From Candidatus Nanopelagicales bacterium (GTDB taxonomy: Bacteria; Actinomycetota; Actinomycetes; S36-B12), in the NCBI GenBank assembly GCA_017854795.1, contig JAFMHB010000003.1, positions 77,047 through 141,046 of the forward strand: a stretch of 64,000 nt of DNA. The letters run 5' to 3'. The notes beneath the pieces were generated by a model, which ran no database searches, was not told where the DNA came from, and was given only the letters and a program-made list of their open reading frames with translations. A program made the position numbers and the translations under genes. This document shows, one piece after another, positions 55,131 to 64,000 of this stretch. The stretch's first letter is position 1. Each line of letters opens with the position of its first letter.

Positions 55131-55973
55131 TTACGCAACAAGCTGCGTAATGGGCGCTAAAAGTTCATTAATTTGATTTGTGCGTAATACGGTGAACGCG
55201 ACAAGAATCAGAATCAATCCGACAACTCCAGCAATCTGTACCGTGATTCGGATTCGTTTTGGTGGGAACACCATTATTGCGGCTACGGCCGCACCAACGA
55301 CTAAACCACCAAAATGCGCTCGCCAGTCAACCCCTGGTGAAAAGAATCCAATGGCAACGTTGACGACAAGTAGAAACAACACCTGCTTAATGTCATAGCG
55401 CAATCGGCGACCGGCAACGATTAATGCACCCATCAAACCAAAGATCGCACCTGATGCTCCAACAGAAACTGTTTGTAAATCTGAGAACCAGTATGAAGCG
55501 ACTGAACCACCGAGTGCGGAAAGAAGGTACAAAACAATAAATCGCGTGTGCCCAAGAATTCGCTCAAGGGTTGGACCGAGAAAGAACAGCACATACATGT
55601 TGAATGCTATGTGAATAAAGGATCCGTGCAAGAAAGCGCTTGTAAATAAGCGCCACCACTCGCCACCTTGTGCAATTGCCACGGGGTACATGCCGTAGTC
55701 GACGGCTACTTTGTTAACGCCTTGGGCATATTGAATCGCAAACAAAACAACGTTGAGCCCAATGAGGAAGTAGGTAACACGCGGAGTGCTGATCAATGCA
55801 CCACCAGCAACCGTTTTGGCAGCTGGTGGCACATTGGTTTTCATGCAGTCTGGGCACCTATATCCGACGGGTGCGGCAATCATGCATTCGGTGCAAATTG
55901 GATTCTCACACCGTGAGCATGAAATACGCGTTGGTCTATCCGGATGCCGATAGCAGGAGGGGGTTTCTTCCAC
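55131..55973 (-). CDS. Rhomboid-family intramembrane serine protease with N-terminal zinc-binding motif
   Basis: CYRHPDRPTRISCSRCENPICTECMIAAPVGYRCPDC; GSFIHIAFNMYVLFFLGPTLER; SVGASGAIFGLMGAL; WRAHFGGLVVGAAVA. Confidence 0.93.
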   Translation of the reverse strand: MEETPSCYRHPDRPTRISCSRCENPICTECMIAAPVGYRCPDCMKTNVPPAAKTVAGGALISTPRVTYFLIGLNVVLFAIQYAQGVNKVAVDYGMYPVAIAQGGEWWRLFTSAFLHGSFIHIAFNMYVLFFLGPTLERILGHTRFIVLYLLSALGGSVASYWFSDLQTVSVGASGAIFGLMGALIVAGRRLRYDIKQVLFLLVVNVAIGFFSPGVDWRAHFGGLVVGAAVAAIMVFPPKRIRITVQIAGVVGLILILVAFTVLRTNQINELLAPITQLVA

Positions 55974-55978
55974 TGAAA

Positions 55979-56497
55979 TTAGCTGCGAACAATCTCAATC
56001 GATTGGATCACAACATCTGACTTCGGGCGATCTTGCGAACCAGTTTCAACAGCTGCAATTGCGTCGACGACATCGCGACCGGCCTGATCTGCAACTTCAC
56101 CGAAAATCGTGTGCTTGAAATTTAGCCACGTGGTTGCAGCAACGGTAATGAAAAACTGTGAACCATTTGTTCCTGGTCCCGAATTTGCCATTGCCAAGAG
56201 GTACGGCTTATCGAATGTGAGTTCTGGGTGTGCCTCGTCCTCGAAGCGGTAACCGGGTCCACCTGTTCCTGTACCAAGTGGGTCTCCACCTTGAATCATG
56301 AATCCTGGAATGATCCGGTGAAAGATAACGTCCTTGTACAAGGGTGCGGACGTCTTCGCGCTCACGCGGGGGTCGGTCCATTCCTTGGTTCCTTCTGACA
56401 GGCCAGTGAAGTTTTCTACTGTTTTGGGTGCGTGGTCGGGGAAAAGATTGCAGGTAATGTCGCCAAGATTTGTATGAATAATCGCTTGTAATGTCAT
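55979..56497 (-). CDS. ppiA: Cyclophilin-type peptidyl-prolyl cis-trans isomerase
   Basis: IIHTNLGDITCNLFPDHAPKTVENFTGL, VIFHRIIPGFMIQGGDPLGTGTGGPGYRFEDE, GPGTNGSQFFITVAATTWLNFKHTIFGEV. Confidence 0.94.
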   Translation of the reverse strand: MTLQAIIHTNLGDITCNLFPDHAPKTVENFTGLSEGTKEWTDPRVSAKTSAPLYKDVIFHRIIPGFMIQGGDPLGTGTGGPGYRFEDEAHPELTFDKPYLLAMANSGPGTNGSQFFITVAATTWLNFKHTIFGEVADQAGRDVVDAIAAVETGSQDRPKSDVVIQSIEIVRS

Positions 56498-56628
56498 GGG
56501 CTGATCTTTCCACGCTGCCTTGGCACCTATTCGCGCGGGCGTGTACTTGTGGCCTGAAAGTGAGCCAATCGTTGCGCCTGTGCGCTCACCAACGGGCACA
56601 AGTGCTAACAAACAAGTAATAAAACTTG

Positions 56629-56701
56629 TGGAGCTTAGGAGACTCGAACTCCTGACATCTGCCTTGCAAAGGCAGCGCTCTACCAACTGAGCTAAAGCCC
56701 C
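56629..56701 (-). tRNA. tRNA-Ala(TGC)
   Basis: Revcomp GGGGCTTTAGCTCAGTTGGTAGAGCGCTGCCTTTGCAAGGCAGATGTCAGGAGTTCGAGTCTCCTAAGCTCCA; cloverleaf pairs, anticodon TGC; CCA not encoded. Confidence 0.95.
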
Positions 56702-56759
56702 TCATGTAACGGGATGTGCTCCGGAAACAGTGTGAACTGTTTTCGACGCGAGGGAGATG

Positions 56760-56885
56760 CTAGCGCAGGTCCTGACTGGCCCCAACTTCAGACCATAGGT
56801 CGTCGTCAGTTTCAACTTCAGTGACCTTTCGATACACCAAATACCCGACACCTGCTAAAAGGATGAGTAACAGCAACTTCTTCAT
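56760..56885 (-). CDS. DLW-39-family small protein (41 aa)
   Basis: Manual minus-strand read: MKKLLLLILLAGVGYLVYRKVTEVETDDDLWSEVGASQDLR*. DDLW motif and position between tRNA-Ala and tRNA-Ile match the actinobacterial DLW-39 family. Missed by the ORF track (<60 aa). Confidence 0.85.
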   Translation of the reverse strand: MKKLLLLILLAGVGYLVYRKVTEVETDDDLWSEVGASQDLR

Positions 56886-57076
56886 GGGTCAAAGATACAC
56901 CGCTATCCCTCTAAGACAAAAATCCTGGTTTCTCCTGCTCCAATGTCCATATATTTCGCATTCTGACTAAATCCATGGATATTCGCTAATCGACCATCTG
57001 TGAACAAATACTCCCGAATATGCCAATTGTTGACCAAAAGTGCCTGGAAAATGCTGATGGCGGGGTCAAGGCTGGG

Positions 57077-57151
57077 TGGGCCCAGATGGACTTGAACCAT
57101 CGACCTCTTCCTTATCAGGGAAGCGCTCTAACCAAGCTGAGCTATGGGCCC
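57077..57151 (-). tRNA. tRNA-Ile(GAT)
   Basis: Revcomp GGGCCCATAGCTCAGCTTGGTTAGAGCGCTTCCCTGATAAGGAAGAGGTCGATGGTTCAAGTCCATCTGGGCCCA; anticodon GAT. Confidence 0.95.
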
Positions 57152-57319
57152 GCATCGCACGAATGGCGAAGGTTAAGGCTACCGCCTCGCGTTACCGGCT
57201 ACAAACCCGGTTCACTACTTGGAAAAAGTGTCGCGCTACCAAAGGTAATCGGTGGTCGATCGTGTTCAGTCTGATAGGACGAAAAATAGGACAATTGAGG
57301 GTTGTTACGCACATCGAAA

Positions 57320-58774
57320 CTACTTCAGCGAGGACAAAATTTCCGAGACCTCAACAGTTGAACATCGAATTTGCCAGTCACTAATGCCGTAGGGAACGAT
57401 CAATCGGCCTTGGTGCACTAAGCCGCCGCAGGAGTAGACGACATTCGGCACATATCCATTGCGTTCTTCCTCTGTTGGTTCGATCAAAGGTTCCGGCAAA
57501 CGCCCAAGCACCTTACTGGGATCAGACTTGTCAAGGAGTAGAGCTCCAATGCAGTAACGCCGCATCGGACCTGCACCATGCGTTAAGACCAGCCACCCTT
57601 CATCAATTTCCATGGGTGATCCGCAGTTACCCATGTGCACGAGTTCCCAGGGTTGTTCTGCGCCAATAAGGGGATTTACGTCGTTCCAGTGGTATCCGTC
57701 AGAGGAAAATGTCAAAGAAATGAATTCGCGATCATGGCGCGAGAGTGCGCAGTACCTATCGGCAATTCGTTTTGGAAAGAAAGCTAATCCTTTATTTTGC
57801 ACGGCGACCCCTGTCATCGGCATGGAGGAGAAGGATTGAAAATCATCGGTTTCTATCACGCGTGTGTTAACAGAAGAACCGTCATATGCCGTGTAACTGG
57901 CCCGATAGCGAACCGGCTCGTCTTCATCCTCGAGCCTGACAAATCGTGCATCTTCCATTCCTCGACGTTCATCGGGGGCAACGGGCCACAACACTCGCTC
58001 GCTGAGATCTGAGTCATGTGGGAAGTCACTTTCATAACTACTACGAGCTATCTCATCCATAGCCCTAATGAGTTCTACTGATGGGGTATGCCGCACCCCA
58101 GCCAAATCAAGTTGGGTCAGACTCGCCATGAGATCTTCTGGTGTGAACTTATCCGGCAACATCGCCAGAACCAACTCTAAATCAGCGCTATCAACCCCTG
58201 CCTCAAGTGCAGCCTGACGTACCAAACGATTACGAAGAACTGTGAATCTCTTCGCGCGGGTAGACGCAAAAGGGGATGCTGGATCAACGTTAATTTGTCC
58301 ATCGCTCGATATAAAACCTGAGCGAAACACTATGGTAGAAATGTGACCTTCACCAACAGCTCGTACGCTGAGGATGAAGCGTAAAGTGTCCGAATCTTCC
58401 TCCCCTTCATTGGGAAAAGGGACTATCGAAGGATTGAAATAGGCAGCCCCTTCAAGGGCGTACTCCTGAGTGAAAAAGGCCCCGATAAGTGCTTTGCGTT
58501 CATCTGAAATGGGTTCCTTAACGAGATGGGCAACAGCCCGAAAGTGGGCATCAAATTGCCCTTTCAGATTTTTGTGGCGAGACTCGAATTGCTTTTCCAC
58601 TGTATGCAGTGTCCGAACAACAACGTCCTCTTTCAAGGACAGTGCACGTTGGAGAACCTGAGGAATTCGAGAATGACCGTTGATGAGTTCCTCTTCACCA
58701 GGAATGAACAACCGACACAGCACCCGCTCAGAGTCGCCGTGAAGAGAAAGAGAGGTTCGCTGGAAGGTCTTCAT
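57320..58774 (-). CDS. GH130-type mannoside phosphorylase-like protein
   Basis: GMEDARFVRLEDEDEPVRYRASYTAYDGSS, MGNCGSPMEIDEGWLVLTHGAGPMRRYCIGALLLDKSDPSKVLGRLPEPLIEPTEEERNGYVPNVVYSCG. Confidence 0.82.
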   Translation of the reverse strand: MKTFQRTSLSLHGDSERVLCRLFIPGEEELINGHSRIPQVLQRALSLKEDVVVRTLHTVEKQFESRHKNLKGQFDAHFRAVAHLVKEPISDERKALIGAFFTQEYALEGAAYFNPSIVPFPNEGEEDSDTLRFILSVRAVGEGHISTIVFRSGFISSDGQINVDPASPFASTRAKRFTVLRNRLVRQAALEAGVDSADLELVLAMLPDKFTPEDLMASLTQLDLAGVRHTPSVELIRAMDEIARSSYESDFPHDSDLSERVLWPVAPDERRGMEDARFVRLEDEDEPVRYRASYTAYDGSSVNTRVIETDDFQSFSSMPMTGVAVQNKGLAFFPKRIADRYCALSRHDREFISLTFSSDGYHWNDVNPLIGAEQPWELVHMGNCGSPMEIDEGWLVLTHGAGPMRRYCIGALLLDKSDPSKVLGRLPEPLIEPTEEERNGYVPNVVYSCGGLVHQGRLIVPYGISDWQIRCSTVEVSEILSSLK

Positions 58775-59769
58775 GCCGGTACCTCAGCAAAAATATTTGC
58801 TCGATCAGCCACACTGAGATAGGCGAGGGTGGATTCAGCACCATTGTTTTCGTTCCTGCCATCTTGAGTTAGGCCGTCGAACCCTGCTCCTGTCGCGAGG
58901 TCACACATAGAGACACCTTGGTCGTTATGACCATCAAACCATTGGTACGCCCTACGAATCGAACGAATCCACATTGGATCACTTGTGATGTCATAGGCAG
59001 TTGAGCATGCATCTGCCATAGCTGCAATTTCAATGGGCTGCTGATCAAATGCAGGCAAGACATCACCTGGCGCCCACCCTTTGTGGGGAATGGGTGAAAA
59101 GTGGTCACCATTCATTTGTATCTCAATCAACCAATTGAGCATCAGCATTCCCAATCGCATCTGGTCTTGTCGCTGCAAGTGAAGTCCCCCCAACATAAGC
59201 ACCTCAGGAATTACTGCATTCGCATAAGTGAGCCTCGGCTCCGGCCACGGCCAAGTCAGCGTCGTTGGAATGGGTATTGCAGCAAGTGCATCCTCGAGGA
59301 GTGCTTTAGCTACACGATCTCCGGGAAGCACATGCAGAACTTCGGAAGCACCAAGTGCGGCAAAGGCCATGGATCGCACGAATGGGGAACGTCTGCGTGC
59401 AGAAAGCTGGAATCGTTCGTACGCCTCAGTACCCTGATTGTTATCACCACTCATTCGGACAGTTGTCCCCCAGGCCCACAGTGCCCGACCCCAATGATCA
59501 TGTGTGCTCGGTTCACCTGACCATAAGCCGTCAATGCTAAGCCTATTCTGAATGAGGCCCTGAGAGTCTTGGGATTGTTCAAGGAAAGCTAAATAGATAG
59601 ACAGCATGCGTTGAAGTTGCAGGTCTTTTGATCGTAACCTTTGTAACACAACTACACCGCGTGCAACGTCATCAACGCAATAACCGTGTTCGGGACGTGG
59701 TTGGTTCCCGTCACAATGTTCGAATAGACCTACGTTGTCCGTGATGGATACGAGATGATCCATCCTCAT
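58771..59769 (-). CDS. Alpha/alpha-toroid glycosidase/transferase-like protein paired with GT4 and GH130
   Basis: NQPRPEHGYCVDDVARGVVVLQRL, STHDHWGRALWAWGTTVRM. 4-nt overlaps with both neighbours. Confidence 0.6.
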   Translation of the reverse strand: MRMDHLVSITDNVGLFEHCDGNQPRPEHGYCVDDVARGVVVLQRLRSKDLQLQRMLSIYLAFLEQSQDSQGLIQNRLSIDGLWSGEPSTHDHWGRALWAWGTTVRMSGDNNQGTEAYERFQLSARRRSPFVRSMAFAALGASEVLHVLPGDRVAKALLEDALAAIPIPTTLTWPWPEPRLTYANAVIPEVLMLGGLHLQRQDQMRLGMLMLNWLIEIQMNGDHFSPIPHKGWAPGDVLPAFDQQPIEIAAMADACSTAYDITSDPMWIRSIRRAYQWFDGHNDQGVSMCDLATGAGFDGLTQDGRNENNGAESTLAYLSVADRANIFAEVPA

Positions 59770-60944
59770 GAGGCTTCACTCAGGGCAGCACGAACTAATG
59801 GTTCACGCTCAAGTGTGGCTCCACTCAGCGGGTTTCTTTGTTCATAGATGATGGAATGGGCAAGTTTATTGAATTCATTTCCCACGGAAGGCCAAAGGAA
59901 CTTAGTTGACTTAATCCGGGTCTGTGAACGCATATGCCTTCGAATTTGCGGCTGCAGAATCAATTGTTGTAAGGCATCAGCGATGTCATCCGGATTTTGA
60001 TGATCCACTAGGGCTCCCGTGCCGTCACCTAGAAGTTCAACTGCATGTGGAAAGCGTGTCGCGATAACTGGGCCACCCGCAACCATCGCCTCAGCTAACA
60101 CACCAGATGTAACCTGATCTCGCGCATCGTATGGCAACAAATAGAAGTCGGCCGACGTGATCACCCGCGCCAACGCCGCTGAATCAAGGTAACCATCTAA
60201 AAAATGGACATGATCGGCAACACCAAGTGTTCGGGCCAGATTTTCTAAGTATTCTCGGTATCGGTAACCGTCACGTTGCACCACTTTAGGGTGGGTTTGA
60301 CCGACAACATAATAATCCGGCATTGGATCAACGTCGCGTAGTTGCGCAAGGGCTTCAATCCCCCATTCGATTCCCTTCCCTTCTCCCAAGAGTCCCCATG
60401 TGAGAATTCGGGGTCGCATTCGGATTTCTTCACCACGCTCAGGAATGCTCAGCCCCGGCGCACCGTGTGGAATTACTTTGATACGACGTTTATAAACATT
60501 ATGTGATCGAATCAGGGATTGAAGTGCTGATTCGGAAAGCACAACGACAGTGTCCGAGTCATCTAGAAGGGTTTGAACAACATGCTGTTGTCCTGGAGTC
60601 GGTTGAGCCGCAACGGTATGCAAAACACTAATGAAAGGGACCTTCAGGCCACTGAGAATCTCGAGAAGCTCAACTCCATCGTCCCCGCCGTATATGCCAA
60701 ACTCGTGCTGCACGATCACAATGTCGTGGTCATTAAGTGTGCGGATGGTTCGTGCGACATCACTTTTCGTGTCGTGGTCAGCAATGATTATCGGATTGTT
60801 CGCTGGTTCCTTATTTCCCCCTAACCGCACGATATTCACGTCTATCCCCGTCCCTGTGATTGCCGTCGCGAGTGATCGCGAAAAAGTCGCGATTCCACAT
60901 TGGGTCGGTGGATAAGTGCTGAGCATGGCAATCCGCAAATTCAT
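59766..60944 (-). CDS. GT4-family glycosyltransferase
   Basis: MLSTYPPTQCGIATFSRSLATAI, ILTWGLLGEGKGIEWGIEALAQL, YLLPYDARDQVTSGVLAEAMVAGGPVIATRFPHAVELLGDGTGALV. Confidence 0.88.
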   Translation of the reverse strand: MNLRIAMLSTYPPTQCGIATFSRSLATAITGTGIDVNIVRLGGNKEPANNPIIIADHDTKSDVARTIRTLNDHDIVIVQHEFGIYGGDDGVELLEILSGLKVPFISVLHTVAAQPTPGQQHVVQTLLDDSDTVVVLSESALQSLIRSHNVYKRRIKVIPHGAPGLSIPERGEEIRMRPRILTWGLLGEGKGIEWGIEALAQLRDVDPMPDYYVVGQTHPKVVQRDGYRYREYLENLARTLGVADHVHFLDGYLDSAALARVITSADFYLLPYDARDQVTSGVLAEAMVAGGPVIATRFPHAVELLGDGTGALVDHQNPDDIADALQQLILQPQIRRHMRSQTRIKSTKFLWPSVGNEFNKLAHSIIYEQRNPLSGATLEREPLVRAALSEAS

Positions 60945-61135
60945 CTGCTAGTCCCTTCAATTGGTTAGAACGCCAATGGTGCTGGAGATCCAGAGTCAAA
61001 ACGCGGTCAAAGTAGGCAATAGTCAGACAATGACCATTCATTTGGGACCATTTCGCGAGTCGCATATGACCTCGCGAGCCAACACATTGGAGGTGTTGCT
61101 GATATTCGGCCCACTGTGAGCGATAGCCTTACGAG

Positions 61136-61999
61136 GTGAAGGGAATAATTCTCGCTGGGGGGACCGGAAGTCGGCTGTGGCCGGTCACCAAAGGGGTAAG
61201 CAAACAATTGCTCCCGGTCTACGACAAGCCGATGCTGCATTACCCGCTGGCCACCTTGATGGCAGCCGGTATTAGGGAAATTTTAGTGATCACTACCCCT
61301 GAAGATTCAGAGTCCTTCTCGCGACTATTAGGTGACGGTTCAGCTTGGGGGATGACAATTAGTTTTGCAACACAACCAAAGCCGGATGGTCTGGCCCAAG
61401 CTTTTTTGATCGGTGAGAAGTTCTTAGACGGGGATTCCGCTGCTTTGATTTTGGGGGACAATCTTTTCTATGGCCCCTCATTGGGACGTAAGCTTGCTGA
61501 CTTGACTTCGGTGGTTGGCGCCCATGTGTTTGCCTACGAGGTTGCAAACCCCAGTGAATACGGTGTCGTCGCATTTGATGGTGCTGGTGTGGCAACTTCC
61601 ATTGAAGAAAAACCTGTGAACCCTCAAAGTTCCTACGCTGTCCCAGGTTTATATTTTTATGACAATACGGTTGTTGAGGTCGCCAAGTCCATTAAGCCTT
61701 CGGCTCGGGGTGAATTGGAAATCACGGCGGTGAATGACCACTACTTACAGGCTGGAGCACTGAAGGTCGCGGTTTTGGAGCGTGGAACTGCCTGGCTGGA
61801 CACGGGAACATTTCGTTCTTTACAGGATGCTGGTGAGTTTGTTCGCGTGATGGAAGATCGCACCGGAACTAAAGTTGGTTGCGTCGAGGAAATCGCGTGG
61901 CGTAATGGCTGGATCACTTCGGCACAATTATTGGAACTTGCCCAACCGCTGCTCAAAAGTGGTTACGGCGATTACCTTGTTGCACTTGCCAACAAGTAA
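61136..61999 (+). CDS. rfbA: Glucose-1-phosphate thymidylyltransferase
   Basis: [85 protein letters not shown] start. Confidence 0.94.
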   Translation: MKGIILAGGTGSRLWPVTKGVSKQLLPVYDKPMLHYPLATLMAAGIREILVITTPEDSESFSRLLGDGSAWGMTISFATQPKPDGLAQAFLIGEKFLDGDSAALILGDNLFYGPSLGRKLADLTSVVGAHVFAYEVANPSEYGVVAFDGAGVATSIEEKPVNPQSSYAVPGLYFYDNTVVEVAKSIKPSARGELEITAVNDHYLQAGALKVAVLERGTAWLDTGTFRSLQDAGEFVRVMEDRTGTKVGCVEEIAWRNGWITSAQLLELAQPLLKSGYGDYLVALANK

Positions 62000-62019
62000 T
62001 TGACAAAAAGTTTTTGCGT

Positions 62020-62394
62020 TTAGGCGTCCTCGGAGAGTACAACTTCAATACCACCGGTGATTCCTACCGTAAGGTTGTACAGAATCGTGAACAAGCCCGC
62101 GAGCGCTGAAATCAAGACGATTTCAACCGAGGCAATAATGAGCGTTGCACCGATCACTTGCCAAAATCCAAGCGAAGTAATTAGATCAAGTCCACTCGTA
62201 CTGCCAACAACGTCTGTGACCGTTCCGGAGAGTGATTCAATAACGCCCGTGCGGTCCAGAATGAACCACACGGACGTTACCGCTATGACGAGAACAATTC
62301 CAATCGCGAGCGAGAGAATGAAAGCCGCTTTGGTCACCGACCAGGGATCAAACCTGGAAACGTAAAGGCGTGCCCGCCGCTGACCTACATTCAC
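62020..62394 (-). CDS. DUF3566-family transmembrane protein
   Basis: [43 protein letters not shown]; directly downstream of gyrA (ATGA overlap). Confidence 0.9.
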   Translation of the reverse strand: MNVGQRRARLYVSRFDPWSVTKAAFILSLAIGIVLVIAVTSVWFILDRTGVIESLSGTVTDVVGSTSGLDLITSLGFWQVIGATLIIASVEIVLISALAGLFTILYNLTVGITGGIEVVLSEDA

Positions 62395-64000
62395 TCGCTT
62401 GCCTGACCTTCGACTTCTTCAACTACCTCAATCGCGGGTGCTTCTTCAGACGATTGCCTATCTTTGGTGAGTTCTTCACCATCTGTGACTTCTTCGTCGT
62501 CTTCCGTGCCCTTGGCAACAGCCACGACACTGACGTCTTCACCTAGGCGCATCATGCGAACACCCATCGTGTCTCGACCGGAGGCACGGATCTCGTCGAC
62601 TTTGGTGCGAATAACGACTCCGTTCGATGCGATTGCAAAAATCTGATCGGATTCCGCACACACCATGGCGCCAACGAGCTCACCGCGTTCTTCTGGCAAT
62701 TTCATTGCACGAACACCCTTAATGCCACGCCCTTTTGCCACCCATTCATCAACTGAAGTTCGTTTGGCGAACCCACCGTCGGTGATGGTGACTACGAAAG
62801 TACCCGGGGTAACAACGTCCATGGACAAAAGTGCGTCGTCGCCACGGAATCGCATTCCAATCACGCCACCCGTTGCCCTACCCATTGGTCGCAATGTGTC
62901 GTCGTTGGCTGTGAATCGAGCTGACAAACCTTTTCTGGAGACTAATAGCAGGTCATCTGTTTCGGACACGAGTCGTGCTCCGATTAGCTCGTCACCTTCG
63001 TGCAGGTTGATCGCGATAATTCCACCTTGACGGTTGGTGTCGTATTCACTCAATCGAGTTTTCTTCACCATCCCGGATTTTGTTGAGAGTACGAGGTAGT
63101 CACTTGCTGCATAGTCTGGAATGGCAAGAACCTGCGCAATTGTTTCATCGGGTTGGAATGCCAACAGGTTAGCGACATGTTGTCCGCGTGCATCACGTCC
63201 TGTTTCCGGTAACTGGTAAGCCTTCGCGCGGTAGACCCGACCAAGGTTGGTGAAGAACAGGATCCAATGGTGGGTGGTGCTGACAAACATGTGCTCCACA
63301 ACATCGTCTTGTCGCAGGTTCGCACCTTTGACTCCACGACCGCCGCGGCGTTGAGACCGATAGAGGTCACTCAGGGTCCGCTTGGCGTACCCACCGGAAG
63401 TGATAGTGACAACGACATCCTCGACCGCAATCAGATCTTCATCGGTAACGTCACCGTCCCAAGCAACAATCTCGGTGCGACGTTCGTCACCGAACTTGTC
63501 AGATATTTCCGTGAGTTCGTCACTGACAATTGTTCGTTGACGTTGATCTGATGCCAAAATATCGTTGTAATCCGCGATCTTGCTCATCAGTTCTTCGTAT
63601 TCGTCAATTATCTTTTGACGCTCCATTGCGGCAAGACGACGTAATTGCATGTCAAGAATTGCTACTGCCTGGATTTCATCTATGTCGAGAAGATCAATCA
63701 GACCGCTACGGGCTTCTTCAACTGTTGCACTGGCACGAATTAATGCGATGACAGCGTCGAGGGCATCAAGTGCTTTGAGGTAACCACTGAGGATATGCGC
63801 GCGCTCTTCAGCTTTGCGTAGACGAAATCGGGTGCGACGCTGAATCACTTCAATTTGGTGCAATACCCAGTAACTCAGGAATTGCTCCAGGGTCAACGTT
63901 CGCGGCACCGAGTCAACGAGTGCCAACATGTTCGCACCGAAGTTGTCTTGGAGTTGCGTGTGTTTGAACAACTGGTTCAACACAACCTGAGCCACAGCAT
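62391..64000 (-). CDS. gyrA: DNA gyrase subunit A, C-terminal part (truncated by the right window edge)
   Basis: [86 protein letters not shown] GyrA box; beta-pinwheel repeats. Confidence 0.97.
   Translation of the reverse strand, partial: AVAQVVLNQLFKHTQLQDNFGANMLALVDSVPRTLTLEQFLSYWVLHQIEVIQRRTRFRLRKAEERAHILSGYLKALDALDAVIALIRASATVEEARSGLIDLLDIDEIQAVAILDMQLRRLAAMERQKIIDEYEELMSKIADYNDILASDQRQRTIVSDELTEISDKFGDERRTEIVAWDGDVTDEDLIAVEDVVVTITSGGYAKRTLSDLYRSQRRGGRGVKGANLRQDDVVEHMFVSTTHHWILFFTNLGRVYRAKAYQLPETGRDARGQHVANLLAFQPDETIAQVLAIPDYAASDYLVLSTKSGMVKKTRLSEYDTNRQGGIIAINLHEGDELIGARLVSETDDLLLVSRKGLSARFTANDDTLRPMGRATGGVIGMRFRGDDALLSMDVVTPGTFVVTITDGGFAKRTSVDEWVAKGRGIKGVRAMKLPEERGELVGAMVCAESDQIFAIASNGVVIRTKVDEIRASGRDTMGVRMMRLGEDVSVVAVAKGTEDDEEVTDGEELTKDRQSSEEAPAIEVVEEVEGQASE

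Noticed and set aside
56498-56686. Upstream part of the 235-aa ppiA ORF
   Set aside because: Runs through the tRNA-Ala gene; cyclophilin homology starts at ATG 56497.
1-64000. CRISPR arrays, prophage, IS elements
   Set aside because: No regularly spaced repeats, transposase, integrase or phage structural genes seen on either strand.

Overview
The window looks like a chromosomal segment from an actinobacterium. Gene order in the right half matches the conserved mycobacterial-type block: rplI-rpsR-ssb-rpsF ... GT87-ponA-DUF5318 / padR-ino1 ... pcnA-DUF6049-murJ-sigM-trxB-trxA-cwlM ... ppiA-tRNA-Ala-DLW39-tRNA-Ile ... DUF3566-gyrA. The left ~27 kb is a dense accessory catabolic island. It contains an acetoacetate-decarboxylase-family gene cut by the left edge, three thiolases and two AMP-forming acyl-CoA ligases. 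It also has a biotin carboxylase, a BCCP, and two divergent PycB/OadA-like carboxyltransferases that both lack the usual metal-site lysine. A GntR/FadR regulator sits between the two mirrored operons. The island also carries a free-standing phosphohistidine 'swivel' protein followed by an unrecognised 524-aa protein, a PPDK-like protein that lacks the PEP/pyruvate barrel with a partner wHTH gene, an acyl-CoA dehydrogenase, several SDRs, a dual-specificity-like phosphatase, a two-subunit 3-oxoacid CoA-transferase and an F420-dependent LLM oxidoreductase. My best candidate for an undescribed system is this combination: an ATP/phosphohistidine substrate-activating module plus an unusual three-component biotin carboxylase, possibly for a ketone or other non-CoA carbonyl compound. 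The substrate is inference only. Secondary observations include candidate operators (ACATCTGATGT x2, ACTAAC-GTAT-GTTAGT, a PadR palindrome, a paired GGTACC site at a TA locus), a split MurJ/pseudokinase, a CwlM-like protein missing a zinc-ligand histidine, and two microproteins absent from the ORF track.
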